Source: Alteromonas sp. a30 | GTDB taxonomy: Bacteria; Pseudomonadota; Gammaproteobacteria; Enterobacterales; Alteromonadaceae | Assembly: GCF_026788005.1 (NCBI RefSeq) | Contig: NZ_JABEPE010000011.1 | Location: 1 to 64,000 of the forward strand | Direction of reading: 5' to 3' | Length of the DNA stretch: 64,000 bases | Shown here: piece by piece, positions 1 through 8,452 of the stretch | Layout: every line of letters begins with the position of its first letter | How positions within the stretch are numbered: the first letter of the stretch is position 1 | Translations under genes and position numbers: made by a program | The notes under the pieces: generated by a model | Databases searched by the model: none | The model's input: the letters and a program-made list of their open reading frames with translations, nothing else | Told to the model about the DNA's origin: nothing

Positions 1-77
1 GAAACCTACTACTGGCGTATCCGTTCAGATAGAACGGGAGAGAGTACGTTTAGTTCTTATCGCGCATTTGTTGTGCC
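1..77 (+). repeat. In-frame direct repeat, copy 1
   Basis: Bases 1-77 are identical to 583-659; the first difference is at 78 (a) versus 660 (c). The 582-bp offset is 194 codons, so the repeat keeps frame and encodes the same segment ending AFVV. The repeat may extend upstream of the window. Confidence 0.95.
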
Positions 78-930
78 AATTCCCGTACCATCAACACCAA
101 CTTCATTGAGCGTGCCTGCGCGAGTGAATTCGGGAGTTGCTTTTACAGTGAGTTGGAATCCTGTATCAGGAGCAACTTTTTATCAGCTGTATGAGAATAA
201 TGTAAAAGTATATTCTGATTCCAGTCGCATTTTTCAGCGTCAACTGCCAGTTGGTAATTACGATTACAAAGTCAGAGCTTGTAATAGCTCGGGATGCAGT
301 ACTTTTACTTCAATTAAAAGAACTGTTGTTGAACAGCCACTCGGTACTGCCGTCTTATTTAGTCCAGACAACAATGGGACTGTCACCAATGGCATTCCGT
401 GCTTTAGTTGGTCAGAAACAACAGGCGCTCAAAGTTATACAGTGCAAGTTAGTAGCGATACCAATTTCAATCAATATAGCAAGCGATGGGTCTTAAACGA
501 TGTTGTTGGTACAACACAATGCTGGAATACATCATTCAGGGCAAACCCAACCGCAGGAAGTACGCCTACTCAATTGCCGCCAGAAACCTACTACTGGCGT
601 ATCCGTTCAGATAGAACGGGAGAGAGTACGTTTAGTTCTTATCGCGCATTTGTTGTGCCCAAGATTGGTAGCGTAAGTTGGTCAAAGACGCAATTCCATG
701 TGGGCGAAACCGTCCAAGTTGAGGGGCTACTAACAACTGTTAGTTATTGCTTATCCGACGGAGCTACTCCGATTAGTTTTAATAATACTCAGCAGATTAT
801 TTTTTATAAAACAACTTCAGGAAACTCCAATTGGAGGTGTTTTAATAACTCGAATCAAGAGGTTCAACAGTTTAGTTCAAATTTAACTGTTAATAAGCTG
901 TCCGCCCCTATGAACTTAGGAGAGAGATAA
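1..930 (+). CDS. FN3-repeat extracellular protein, 3' part (5' end outside window)
   Basis: The reading frame is open from base 1 to the TAA at 928-930, so this is the C-terminal 309 residues of a longer protein. A GTG at 73 lies inside the frame and is not a convincing start. At least two fibronectin type III-like beta-sandwich units are visible (one begins near PSTPTSLSVPARVNSG, the next near FSPDNNGTVTNG with CFSWSETTGAQSYTVQV), followed by an Ig-like tail with paired cysteines. A block of 77 identical bases recurs 582 bp apart, so neighbouring repeat units were recently duplicated. The stop is one base before the ATG of the next gene, which suggests co-transcription. FN3 arrays usually serve as stalks or adhesive parts of surface proteins; the specific role here is unknown. 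Confidence 0.8.
   Translation, partial: ETYYWRIRSDRTGESTFSSYRAFVVPIPVPSTPTSLSVPARVNSGVAFTVSWNPVSGATFYQLYENNVKVYSDSSRIFQRQLPVGNYDYKVRACNSSGCSTFTSIKRTVVEQPLGTAVLFSPDNNGTVTNGIPCFSWSETTGAQSYTVQVSSDTNFNQYSKRWVLNDVVGTTQCWNTSFRANPTAGSTPTQLPPETYYWRIRSDRTGESTFSSYRAFVVPKIGSVSWSKTQFHVGETVQVEGLLTTVSYCLSDGATPISFNNTQQIIFYKTTSGNSNWRCFNNSNQEVQQFSSNLTVNKLSAPMNLGER
583..659 (+). repeat. In-frame direct repeat, copy 2
   Basis: Second copy of the 77-base block of 1-77. It starts at the codon for E in ETYYWRIR and ends two bases into the proline codon after AFVV. The identity covers third codon positions, which points to recent duplication or gene conversion rather than old domain homology. Confidence 0.95.
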
Positions 931-931
931 C

Positions 932-3900
932 ATGATTAAGGATAATGCGGATATGCGTGGCTCTTTGACTTTTCAGAATAGTTCCTTTGTTACTGCACTG
1001 TTTGTACTTGGTGTACTAATATTTTGCACACCTTCACTTGCATATACGCCCGAAGCAGAAGCATTTGCGAGTGGTCAGCAGCAACCTTACAGACAAGTTG
1101 ATAGTAATGCTATGCCTTTTAGTTCGAATAATGGTGGCATTATTCCTGTTCAAATTGTTCCATCGGTTCAATCTCTGAATAAATCACAATCATATAAAGA
1201 GGCTTCATCAACCAATGCGTATAACGTTACGATGGGCTGGGCTAGTGTGGACTTTGCTCAGCAGTATCGACTAGAAAAACGGCGAAAAGGCACACAGGAT
1301 TGGTCAGTAGTCTATCAAGGCGATAACACCATTGCTGAATTAACAAACCATCCTTCAGGAGAGTTTGAATTTCAGGTAATTGGATGTTTGATTAACCCAG
1401 CCCAACCAACCACCCCATTATGTGAAGAAGTCGCCCACTGGAGTGATATTGCAACGGTCGATATCGGTGGTGGTACTTGTCAAGCTTGTGATTCAGTCAA
1501 TGCATTAATGCAGACAATAGCTCAGGAACATGCTTTTGAACCTTATTATTTCGGACAAAGGAAATCTGTTGATTCTGTTAGTGTTAGCAAAGCAGGTAAT
1601 GCTGTTGAACTATCGGGTGCATTCCTAACACAAGCAGCAGCACTAGCAAGTGTTACCAGTGCAGAGTTTGTGTATGGTCGTATTCGGGTAGATGTTGACA
1701 ATTTAACATCGTGGTTGGGTGTGGGCGATGTCCAAAATGCCGCTCAAATACTAGCCATTGGCGGTGCTAACCCACAAATATTTGTGCAAACTCAAAATGG
1801 TCCCCCGGTTTATGTTGAAATGGACCATGTATGGGCGGAAGTAAATGGCGTTGTCGCAGACCCCTCATTCCAAATTAAATCCGTTCCGACAATTAAAAAC
1901 TTACAAAATGACGCAGGCGCAAGTTCGCAGAGCGTTTTGGATGCGTTGGCACAAGCAGGAGCCTTTGATAACCCAGACGGAATAATGCTGCCTGACTTAA
2001 ATCAGTTTGATGAGTTAATCGAAAGTAATCAAGAGACAGTTAGAAGTCACTTGGCGCAATCCACTCATTTAACTTACTCCGACTACCTAGCAAGTAAAGA
2101 AATCAGCTTAAGCAGTTATGAGTATGGTCAAGCACTTCCTTATGACATAGTCCGAGAGGACGCTCGACATTCAGTATCTGCTGATTTTGGCGGATCTGAT
2201 GATATTTTTGATGTACTCCCTGCTTTGAAGAGAGAGCGCCTTATTGTTCGCACTAGCGGTATAAATTACACCGTTAATATGGATAAAGCGCTAGACACCT
2301 CTGTAGTGATTGACTATGTGGCAGCGACAACAAGTGACCAGTCAACTATCGATAGCAATGGTGGCTTATTAAATACGCCTTATCAAGGCGTAAGTTTAAA
2401 GCCTCGCTTACTTATTGATGGACAAGAGGTTGCAAGAGGTAACGCAAAATCAGTCGGTAGTTACGATACCATTACTGTCGAAATGTTGGATGGCGGTGAG
2501 AGCAGTAACGTATGCAATAACTTCAACAAAAAAGACTGTCGTGACATTGTGACTCACAACGTCACTGTGGGTGGTGTGCATGCCATTGCATTAGATGGAC
2601 AGTACATTGACGGCACATCTTTGGAACAAGAAGCTGCGGCCTTGCAGGGATTGTCGCAAACTTACGCAAGTAACTTACTTGATTCGCGTTTTGCAGGACC
2701 GCTTCTTAGTTATCTAGGCCGTTCTTACCATAAACAACTAGATGTTGAGGTACAAAACGCCAGTGCGAGTACAGGTTCATTGATTTTTCATCAGGTTAAT
2801 GAGGCGATTATTTCTATTGATTTAACCGCTCGTCAGGTAGCTGATGGCAGTTACAAGATGTCGGTTGGCTCTAGGAGAATCGACGCACCAAGAAATTTAT
2901 TCGCTATCCTTCCTCATCAAGCGAGCAACAGTTATGACTCTGCTCCAGTATTATTTGCGCTGGGACAAGCTGCATCAGCTCTTGAACACGCAGTATTTGC
3001 CAAAGCAATGGGCTGGCCTGCCGAATCAACTATGTCGATACTCCGCTACGCGGCTAATCATGAACAACCGATTTATGTTATTAATCAGACCAACAAAGAT
3101 AGCCTCTTACCTCAACTAAGTTATCGTCAGGAAATGATAACGAATCTGAGTAATCTCATTGATGATGGCCGAATCGTCATAACCCCTTCTGGCCCACAAA
3201 CCATATCTGATTGGGAAGGCGTTGGTTTTATTGCGCTAGACCCTGATACAGGAGCTGCTGCGTTTATTATTAATGGCGGCGCAGCAGGAGGAGAACAACC
3301 TCTAGGCGCATTAACTCAGCAACAGACGAATAACACTTTTGCAGCTGATGTTTCAAATATTCTAAGTGCAATAGGTAGCGGTGTAGGTGCTGGAGTCGAT
3401 GGATTACTTTATGGGACATACAATGAAGTTTTGTACCCCACTCCTTTATTGCAAAACATAGCTACTGGCTCAACCCTCATTTCAGACTTTTTATTAGTGG
3501 GTGATATACGTAACTTGGGGATTTCGTCCTACGAGGCTGCTTTTAACAATGGTTCATATGGTGATGTGGGAATTGCTATAGTAGGTATAGCTCCGTGGTA
3601 CGATATTGGGAAAGGAGCTTATAAAACCGCCGATAACGTTTTCGACATAAAAGGCCTTGATAATATTGCTGATACACTAGGCTCAATTTCTGACGCATCA
3701 GCAGTCTATTTAGGAAACTTAACCAGAAATGCGGATATTTATGGTGCCACTAGCTTTTCACTGGAAAATTCCATTAATTCTGTGGTGACCAGTGCTAGCA
3801 GAAATGGTTTAGACTTTACTAGTGTGGTAGTGCAGGATGCCAACGCATTTAGCAATTCTCTGGGATTAAGTTTGAATGGATTAACCAGTGCGGGGGCAAA

Positions 3901-4375
3901 AGGCCAGTTTGGTGAGGCAGCGGCTCAAAGTTGGGCTAGAAGCAACGGTTTAGAGTGTTATTTTTGCAGTGCCGATACCTCTGCACAAGGGTTTGATAAT
4001 GTTTTCAGAAACCCAAGCACTGGCGAATTTATCGTATCAGAAAGCAAATGGGTTAGTTCAAATTCCAACATTGGTGTTGGAACTTTAAGCAATACAAATA
4101 ATGGAAGGCAACTATCTGAGAGCTGGATGTTTGGTGTAAATGGTGACGGTGTTGGCAGTGCTTTAAGTAGAACTTCCAACCTAAGCCAATCACAACGAAC
4201 AGAGTTGCTTACGGCTTTTCAAAATGGAAACGTGAGAACCCAGCTTGTTGTTGTTAGGCCAAGACATGTTGGCTCTGGGGTAACACAGCGTCTTGCCAAT
4301 GATGCGACTTTTGGGGCGAACGGTTCTCAGAAACTAAATGATATTGTGATTATAGAAGTACCAGTTAACCCATAG
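932..4375 (+). CDS. Secreted polymorphic-toxin-like protein: FN3, transglutaminase-like domain, C-terminal PD-(D/E)xK-like domain
   Basis: 1147 residues. Seen: a signal peptide (hydrophobic core about 19-34, SLA site about 35-37), an FN3-like unit (about 90-180), and a transglutaminase-like region (about 185-320) keeping H299 (HVWAEV) and D310 (ADPSF) but with GNAVEL at 222-227, where classical enzymes have the catalytic Cys. The middle part resembles, from memory, the region after this domain in RHS-associated surface proteins, but I see no YD/RHS repeats. A helical pretoxin-like stretch (about 850-930) precedes a distinct C-terminal module (about 985-1147) with GQFGE (991-995), D1022 and E1037-S-K1039, a D...ExK arrangement typical of restriction-endonuclease-fold toxins. 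The gene follows the FN3 gene directly and precedes a probable immunity gene. Inference: an exported nuclease toxin; the target is unproven. Confidence 0.75.
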   Translation: MIKDNADMRGSLTFQNSSFVTALFVLGVLIFCTPSLAYTPEAEAFASGQQQPYRQVDSNAMPFSSNNGGIIPVQIVPSVQSLNKSQSYKEASSTNAYNVTMGWASVDFAQQYRLEKRRKGTQDWSVVYQGDNTIAELTNHPSGEFEFQVIGCLINPAQPTTPLCEEVAHWSDIATVDIGGGTCQACDSVNALMQTIAQEHAFEPYYFGQRKSVDSVSVSKAGNAVELSGAFLTQAAALASVTSAEFVYGRIRVDVDNLTSWLGVGDVQNAAQILAIGGANPQIFVQTQNGPPVYVEMDHVWAEVNGVVADPSFQIKSVPTIKNLQNDAGASSQSVLDALAQAGAFDNPDGIMLPDLNQFDELIESNQETVRSHLAQSTHLTYSDYLASKEISLSSYEYGQALPYDIVREDARHSVSADFGGSDDIFDVLPALKRERLIVRTSGINYTVNMDKALDTSVVIDYVAATTSDQSTIDSNGGLLNTPYQGVSLKPRLLIDGQEVARGNAKSVGSYDTITVEMLDGGESSNVCNNFNKKDCRDIVTHNVTVGGVHAIALDGQYIDGTSLEQEAAALQGLSQTYASNLLDSRFAGPLLSYLGRSYHKQLDVEVQNASASTGSLIFHQVNEAIISIDLTARQVADGSYKMSVGSRRIDAPRNLFAILPHQASNSYDSAPVLFALGQAASALEHAVFAKAMGWPAESTMSILRYAANHEQPIYVINQTNKDSLLPQLSYRQEMITNLSNLIDDGRIVITPSGPQTISDWEGVGFIALDPDTGAAAFIINGGAAGGEQPLGALTQQQTNNTFAADVSNILSAIGSGVGAGVDGLLYGTYNEVLYPTPLLQNIATGSTLISDFLLVGDIRNLGISSYEAAFNNGSYGDVGIAIVGIAPWYDIGKGAYKTADNVFDIKGLDNIADTLGSISDASAVYLGNLTRNADIYGATSFSLENSINSVVTSASRNGLDFTSVVVQDANAFSNSLGLSLNGLTSAGAKGQFGEAAAQSWARSNGLECYFCSADTSAQGFDNVFRNPSTGEFIVSESKWVSSNSNIGVGTLSNTNNGRQLSESWMFGVNGDGVGSALSRTSNLSQSQRTELLTAFQNGNVRTQLVVVRPRHVGSGVTQRLANDATFGANGSQKLNDIVIIEVPVNP

Positions 4376-4426
4376 TTTAAATATTAAGTAATATGTTGTG
4401 ATCTGATAAAATTGAATACACAAAAA

Positions 4427-4451
4427 CGCGACATCATATATTGGTGTCGCG
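4427..4451 (+). other. Hairpin between toxin and immunity genes
   Basis: Bases 4427-4436 pair with 4442-4451 (10 bp including one G-T wobble) around a 5-base loop. It begins 51 bases after the toxin stop and ends 40 bases before the chosen immunity start. There is no T-tract, so a simple intrinsic terminator is unlikely; RNA processing, pausing or an operator are possible. Confidence 0.6.
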
Positions 4452-4491
4452 CATTCAAGTTGTAGTTCAGATATGGAGTTCAAATATAATA

Positions 4492-5298
4492 ATGATGACT
4501 GCGTTAGAAGAAATTAAATTTAGAGCTGACTCATGCTCAACAATGGCAAACATTAGGCCAGCAGAACACCTTCCACCATCCAAAAAAGCTTTTGGGTACA
4601 GAATATGTAGTGGCTATTCTTATGGCGCCTATATTTATAATACAGCTCTAGGTCTGGATGAGAATGCAAAAACACATTTAATAAATAGGTTTAGACTTGA
4701 TTCATTAGCCGTGGATGTCTGTCAGGAAGATATGCTCCCAAGTTTGGAAAATATCTATCAAACAAAGGCGCTTTTGCTGGAGGATGTATCTGAAGTGTCG
4801 AAAAAGATTATTAGTATAGCTAAAACAAATACAAATGAGTTTGTTAGTCACTTATGTACAATTCTTTCATGTTTACGATTAGAGGAAGACCACAAACCCT
4901 ATATGGATTGGTTTAGAAAGTGGGAGGCTAAAAAGTACACCTCAGTACTACCGGGATCTTCAGATGCCATTGAGCACTTAGTCAATCGAGATGAGAATAA
5001 TTTGGTATTAACCCTAGATAATATGTTGTTAGCTCATCATAAAGAAGCAGGTAATCGGCATTCTAACATTTACAATTCGCACGCAGCATTTTTGAGTTTG
5101 GCTCCTTATTTAATATTGGAGCTAGCCGAGCATCTTGGTATGGAGCTTCGTTCTAGAATTACACAAAACAAAAAAACGCTTAAGTTAGGTCTAAGCTCCC
5201 CAGCTGACTTTCCTGAAACACCTAAAAACCATAAGATGCCAATAGAAATCGATTATCTTACAGCGAAAACAAATATAACCTCTACAGCAACGGATTAA
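4492..5298 (+). CDS. Probable immunity protein, Imm49-like
   Basis: 268 residues from ATG 4492 (a second ATG follows at 4495; GGAG lies about 13 bases upstream). The frame extends back to a TTG at 4441, but that lies in the hairpin and gives an unconvincing N terminus. The protein is mainly helical, has no signal peptide and should be cytoplasmic. The second half has a run LDNMLLAHHKEAG followed by AAFLSLAPYLILELAEHLG, which resembles the HK...LA...G pattern I associate with Imm49-family immunity proteins; this family call is tentative. Position directly after a toxin-like C terminus is the main argument for immunity. The C-terminal 40 residues (PADFPETPKN...) look disordered. Confidence 0.6.
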   Translation: MMTALEEIKFRADSCSTMANIRPAEHLPPSKKAFGYRICSGYSYGAYIYNTALGLDENAKTHLINRFRLDSLAVDVCQEDMLPSLENIYQTKALLLEDVSEVSKKIISIAKTNTNEFVSHLCTILSCLRLEEDHKPYMDWFRKWEAKKYTSVLPGSSDAIEHLVNRDENNLVLTLDNMLLAHHKEAGNRHSNIYNSHAAFLSLAPYLILELAEHLGMELRSRITQNKKTLKLGLSSPADFPETPKNHKMPIEIDYLTAKTNITSTATD

Positions 5299-5326
5299 GA
5301 GTCTGGAAACTAAGTAGGCAGTATTT

Positions 5327-5631
5327 TCAAATTAAACCGTACCCTTTATTTAAGCGGTCTTCATGGTTAATCGGTGACATACCCTTGTTAGCAGTATGAA
5401 GCTGGTCAAAGTTGTAATATCGCACATTAGCTGCGACATTATTTTTCATATGTTCTCTTATTGGTTGTAGTGCTTTTAGTAGCCAATCATGCTTTAAACT
5501 ACCGAAGAACCGTTCAACAACATTATCCCAATGTCTTGTTTGAACTCATTGGTATAGCTTCTGTTTTTTCTTTTTGTCCAAGTCACCTCAATATCAGGAT
5601 TATATTCCTCATATTGAAGTGTCCTGTTTGA
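5327..5631 (-). mobile_element. IS3-family remnant with internal deletion
   Basis: On the minus strand, 5545 to 5327 encodes about 72 residues ending at a TGA, including HWDNVVERFFGSLKHDWL, RYYNFDQLHTANKGMSP and the end GYGLI. This is the C-terminal DDE region of an IS3-family OrfB transposase; the E of VERFF is the expected catalytic Glu. Upstream of an in-frame TGA (5546-5548), another minus frame (about 5586 to 5533) reads KRKNRSYTNEFKQD, which resembles the N terminus of an IS3-family OrfA. The middle of both genes is missing, so this looks like an internally deleted, inactive copy. Terminal inverted repeats and a target duplication were not resolved. Confidence 0.75.
5589..5616. repeat. 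Inverted repeat upstream of the IS remnant orfA-like start
   Basis: Ten-base arms 5589-5598 and 5607-5616 match as an inverted repeat with one mismatch around an 8-base AT spacer. It lies just upstream (minus strand) of the OrfA-like start, so it may be part of the IS end or its promoter region. Confidence 0.6.
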
Positions 5632-5819
5632 CTAAAACAGAACAGACAAGAAAGCCTGAAAAGCTTAGACATACCGTAAATGGCTTTTTCTATACTTAAC
5701 AACATAACCCTCTTACGATTTGCCTGAAATATTATGAAATAAACATTCCATTCCAAAAAATTTACTCTGCCACCCACTTTTCATTATTGACGACTTTAAA
5801 TAAACGATGGGGGCAAACA

Positions 5820-8192
5820 ATGTTTGTAAATAAGTTTGGAAACCGCTTAGCAGCACTCACCGCTGTCATTTCTGGTTCTTTGACCTTCGGAGCTAACGCA
5901 AGCGATGAAGAAATAGTAAACAGCTACCTTTTTTTCGGCGGCAATATTATCACCATGTCGGCGGAAGATTACGACTCCGAAATTAAGCCGGAAGCCATAT
6001 GGGTATATAAAGATAAAATTATGTCCATGGGCAGTAAAGAAAAGGTTTATCAGGACGCAAAAGAACAAATAAACGCCGACAAAATGGCTAATTTAGCCAT
6101 TCTCAATGGTCCAGAATATCCTGACAAAAAACCACCACCCGTCACACACAAACTAAACATGTATGACCTATACGGCAAAACACTGATGCCGGGATTTGTA
6201 GAGCCTCATACCCATTTACCACTACTGATTTCGTTTAGCCCTGTTACTGACCTTTCCCCGTGCTTACCTGAGCGTTACAGCTACACAACCTACGACGATG
6301 ATAAGATTAATTGCGCTGTAAACCTGTCTGAAAGCATCAACGCACTAAACGATAGCTCAAAACGCGAATTAAAAGCGCTGCCATCAAAAAAAGGCTGGAT
6401 TATGGCGAATGGCATTGACCCTTCGCGCCTCGTAGCGAGTAAAATATCAGAAATAAAACCTGAAAAAGCCGAAGAGCCTGAAGGTTACGTTGACGGTATG
6501 ATCACCCCTAAATTTTTCATCGATAACCCCGCCAAAGTCATTGAAGACTTCGTAAAGGGCGCTAAAGACAATCCAGTCTTCATCCTCGACCAATCAGGGC
6601 ACGTTGCCTACGTTAATATGCAAGCTTTTGTTGAAGCCGGTATTTGCAGCGATGTTAAAACCTGCTCTCCGAAAAATATGATAAATGATACAACCTTGCC
6701 ACAAAACCAAAAACCAGCATTGGGCACATGGGTTGTAGATGAAAACGGCAAACATTTCACAGGAAAATTATTAGAAGAACCAGCATATCGAAAATTTATT
6801 CAAGCTATCCAAGAAAACTCGGGAATCAAAAATAGTCCATTTTTCTTTATGCCTTTTAGTACAGAGGATGAGCAAGGTAAAGCCAATACTGTTGCAAATA
6901 ATCTTTTGAAAAAAATCAGCAAAACGGGTGTCACAACCATGGTCAACGCTGGAGGTATGACAAGCGATGAGCTCGAATACATGAAAAATTTTGCTATATC
7001 AAAAGAAAAAAATATCTATCAAATGCGATTCCGAAGCCTCATATCTTCTGAAGTTATCGATACAAAAGGCGTCGTTCCCCCAAAAGCGGATACCACAAAC
7101 TCAGATTCCCAAAAGGCTACACCGCTCGATATTGCCAATTTTTATCGAACATCGGTTTGGGAAGAAGATTATGCAGGATTATATGGTGCCTACGGTATTA
7201 AGTGGTGGGCAGATGGCTCCACTCAAGGTTGCAGTGCTGGCCTAACAGATAAATACGCCGATAAGGGCTTATGCGGGGGAACTAGCCTTGAAGAAGGAAT
7301 GAATTATACAGACGAACAACTGTACAAAAGCCTAAAACAATATTGGGGAGATTGGGTTATTCAAGTTCATGCAAATGGTGATAAAGCAATGCAGCATTCG
7401 CTTTGCGCATTCGATAAATTGCATCAGGAAAGACTCATGACCAGTGACCCAACAAAAGTCCAAGACATGCCTATTGTTTTTCATCATGCAACGGTTTCTG
7501 GCGACCCCAAAACCAATGAAAATGTGATTAAGGATATAACTGCTGCGCGCAATAACACTTACAAATGCCCATATAATCAAAAAAATAAAGGGCTTATTGC
7601 TGCTTACACTAACATTCAAGACAAGCCAAAACTTGATATTAGTGTCAGCCATACGCCGGGCCACATTGCCTATTGGGGAGGCGCTTTTCAAAATGGCGAG
7701 ACAAAAGGTTCAATAAAAACCAGCAATATTTTGGGTAATCCAAGAGCCGGCGCGTTGGATGCAATGGCGGCGGAAGTTGCTCAACACATTCCTGTTTCTT
7801 TACACAGCGATGCACCAATAACGCCAATTAATCCGCTATGGTATGTGGAACAAATGGTGACGAGAAACACATGGTTCTACCCTAACCTAGGTGATGAGGA
7901 TGTACAGAGAATGCCTCCAACATCCTTATTCGGCGACCCAAAATCCGATGTTTATAATGCATTGAAAGCAATCACCATTGTGCCTGCACAACAAAATTTG
8001 CTGGGGAATAAAATAGGAACTATTGAAGTAGGAAAAGTGGCTGATTTGGTTATTTTAACTGAAAACCCGCTTACGGTAGGTAAAAACAAAATTCACGAAA
8101 TAAAAGCGGTCCAAACGTTCGTGAATGGCAGCCCTGTCGATTGGTCTCAAGACTACGAAGACAGTTACAAAGATAATAAAACTGCCAAATAG
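5820..8192 (+). CDS. Secreted YtcJ-like amidohydrolase
   Basis: 790 residues from ATG 5820; a TTG at 5787 is in frame, but ATG 5820 has a G-rich upstream stretch and gives a clean signal peptide (MFVNKFGNRL, hydrophobic core, cleavage near GANA). The amidohydrolase metal-dependent fold is shown by HTH in MPGFVEPHTHLPLL, the KWWADGSTQG segment, QVHANGDKA, the HH of VFHHATVSG, the late Asp in SLHSDAPITP, and the C-terminal beta strand GTIEVGKVADLVIL. This order fits the YtcJ/AepA group. Substrate unknown; the signal peptide implies periplasmic or outer location. An IS remnant lies immediately upstream and a strong hairpin downstream. Confidence 0.85.
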   Translation: MFVNKFGNRLAALTAVISGSLTFGANASDEEIVNSYLFFGGNIITMSAEDYDSEIKPEAIWVYKDKIMSMGSKEKVYQDAKEQINADKMANLAILNGPEYPDKKPPPVTHKLNMYDLYGKTLMPGFVEPHTHLPLLISFSPVTDLSPCLPERYSYTTYDDDKINCAVNLSESINALNDSSKRELKALPSKKGWIMANGIDPSRLVASKISEIKPEKAEEPEGYVDGMITPKFFIDNPAKVIEDFVKGAKDNPVFILDQSGHVAYVNMQAFVEAGICSDVKTCSPKNMINDTTLPQNQKPALGTWVVDENGKHFTGKLLEEPAYRKFIQAIQENSGIKNSPFFFMPFSTEDEQGKANTVANNLLKKISKTGVTTMVNAGGMTSDELEYMKNFAISKEKNIYQMRFRSLISSEVIDTKGVVPPKADTTNSDSQKATPLDIANFYRTSVWEEDYAGLYGAYGIKWWADGSTQGCSAGLTDKYADKGLCGGTSLEEGMNYTDEQLYKSLKQYWGDWVIQVHANGDKAMQHSLCAFDKLHQERLMTSDPTKVQDMPIVFHHATVSGDPKTNENVIKDITAARNNTYKCPYNQKNKGLIAAYTNIQDKPKLDISVSHTPGHIAYWGGAFQNGETKGSIKTSNILGNPRAGALDAMAAEVAQHIPVSLHSDAPITPINPLWYVEQMVTRNTWFYPNLGDEDVQRMPPTSLFGDPKSDVYNALKAITIVPAQQNLLGNKIGTIEVGKVADLVILTENPLTVGKNKIHEIKAVQTFVNGSPVDWSQDYEDSYKDNKTAK

Positions 8193-8205
8193 CCCCCTCA
8201 TAAAA

Positions 8206-8242
8206 CGAAAGCAGTAAGGCATTTTTTGCCTTACTGCTTTCG
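8206..8242. terminator. Perfect 16-bp stem terminator-like hairpin
   Basis: 8206-8221 and 8227-8242 are exact inverse complements around a T-only loop, 14 bases after the amidohydrolase stop. No T-run follows on the plus strand; on the minus strand a short T-run follows. Confidence 0.75.
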
Positions 8243-8270
8243 CCTAAAAGATAGCATCCAAAGCATCTTC

Positions 8271-8284
8271 TGACCAAACGGTCA
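8271..8284. promoter_or_regulatory. TGACC-N4-GGTCA inverted repeat upstream of rbsK
   Basis: Perfect 5-bp arms 8271-8275 and 8280-8284 lie about 170 bases before the ribokinase start. It is a possible operator; no regulator gene is adjacent. The rest of 8285-8452 is AT-rich without other clear signals. Confidence 0.3.
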
Positions 8285-8452
8285 AAAAATATCGAATATT
8301 CAAAAGAAAATTTTTTAAATAACTTTCAAATAGTTAAGCAAATCTTGCCCAACAAGACTGTTTGAATTTTATGCACACAAACACAAAGTCATTAGTATGA
8401 TTGTGTTTTTTGCTTTAAAGTAATCAGCCTTAAACTCAACTGACACTCGCAT

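Noticed and set aside
2844-3119. 91-codon frame inside the toxin-like gene
   Set aside because: Shadow frame within a clear long coding sequence.
4441-4491. TTG/GTG starts upstream in the immunity gene frame
   Set aside because: They fall inside the hairpin and give an N terminus unlike the rest; ATG 4492 is better.
5583-5777. 64-codon minus frame near the IS remnant
   Set aside because: Does not match the transposase frames and seems a chance frame in AT-rich DNA.
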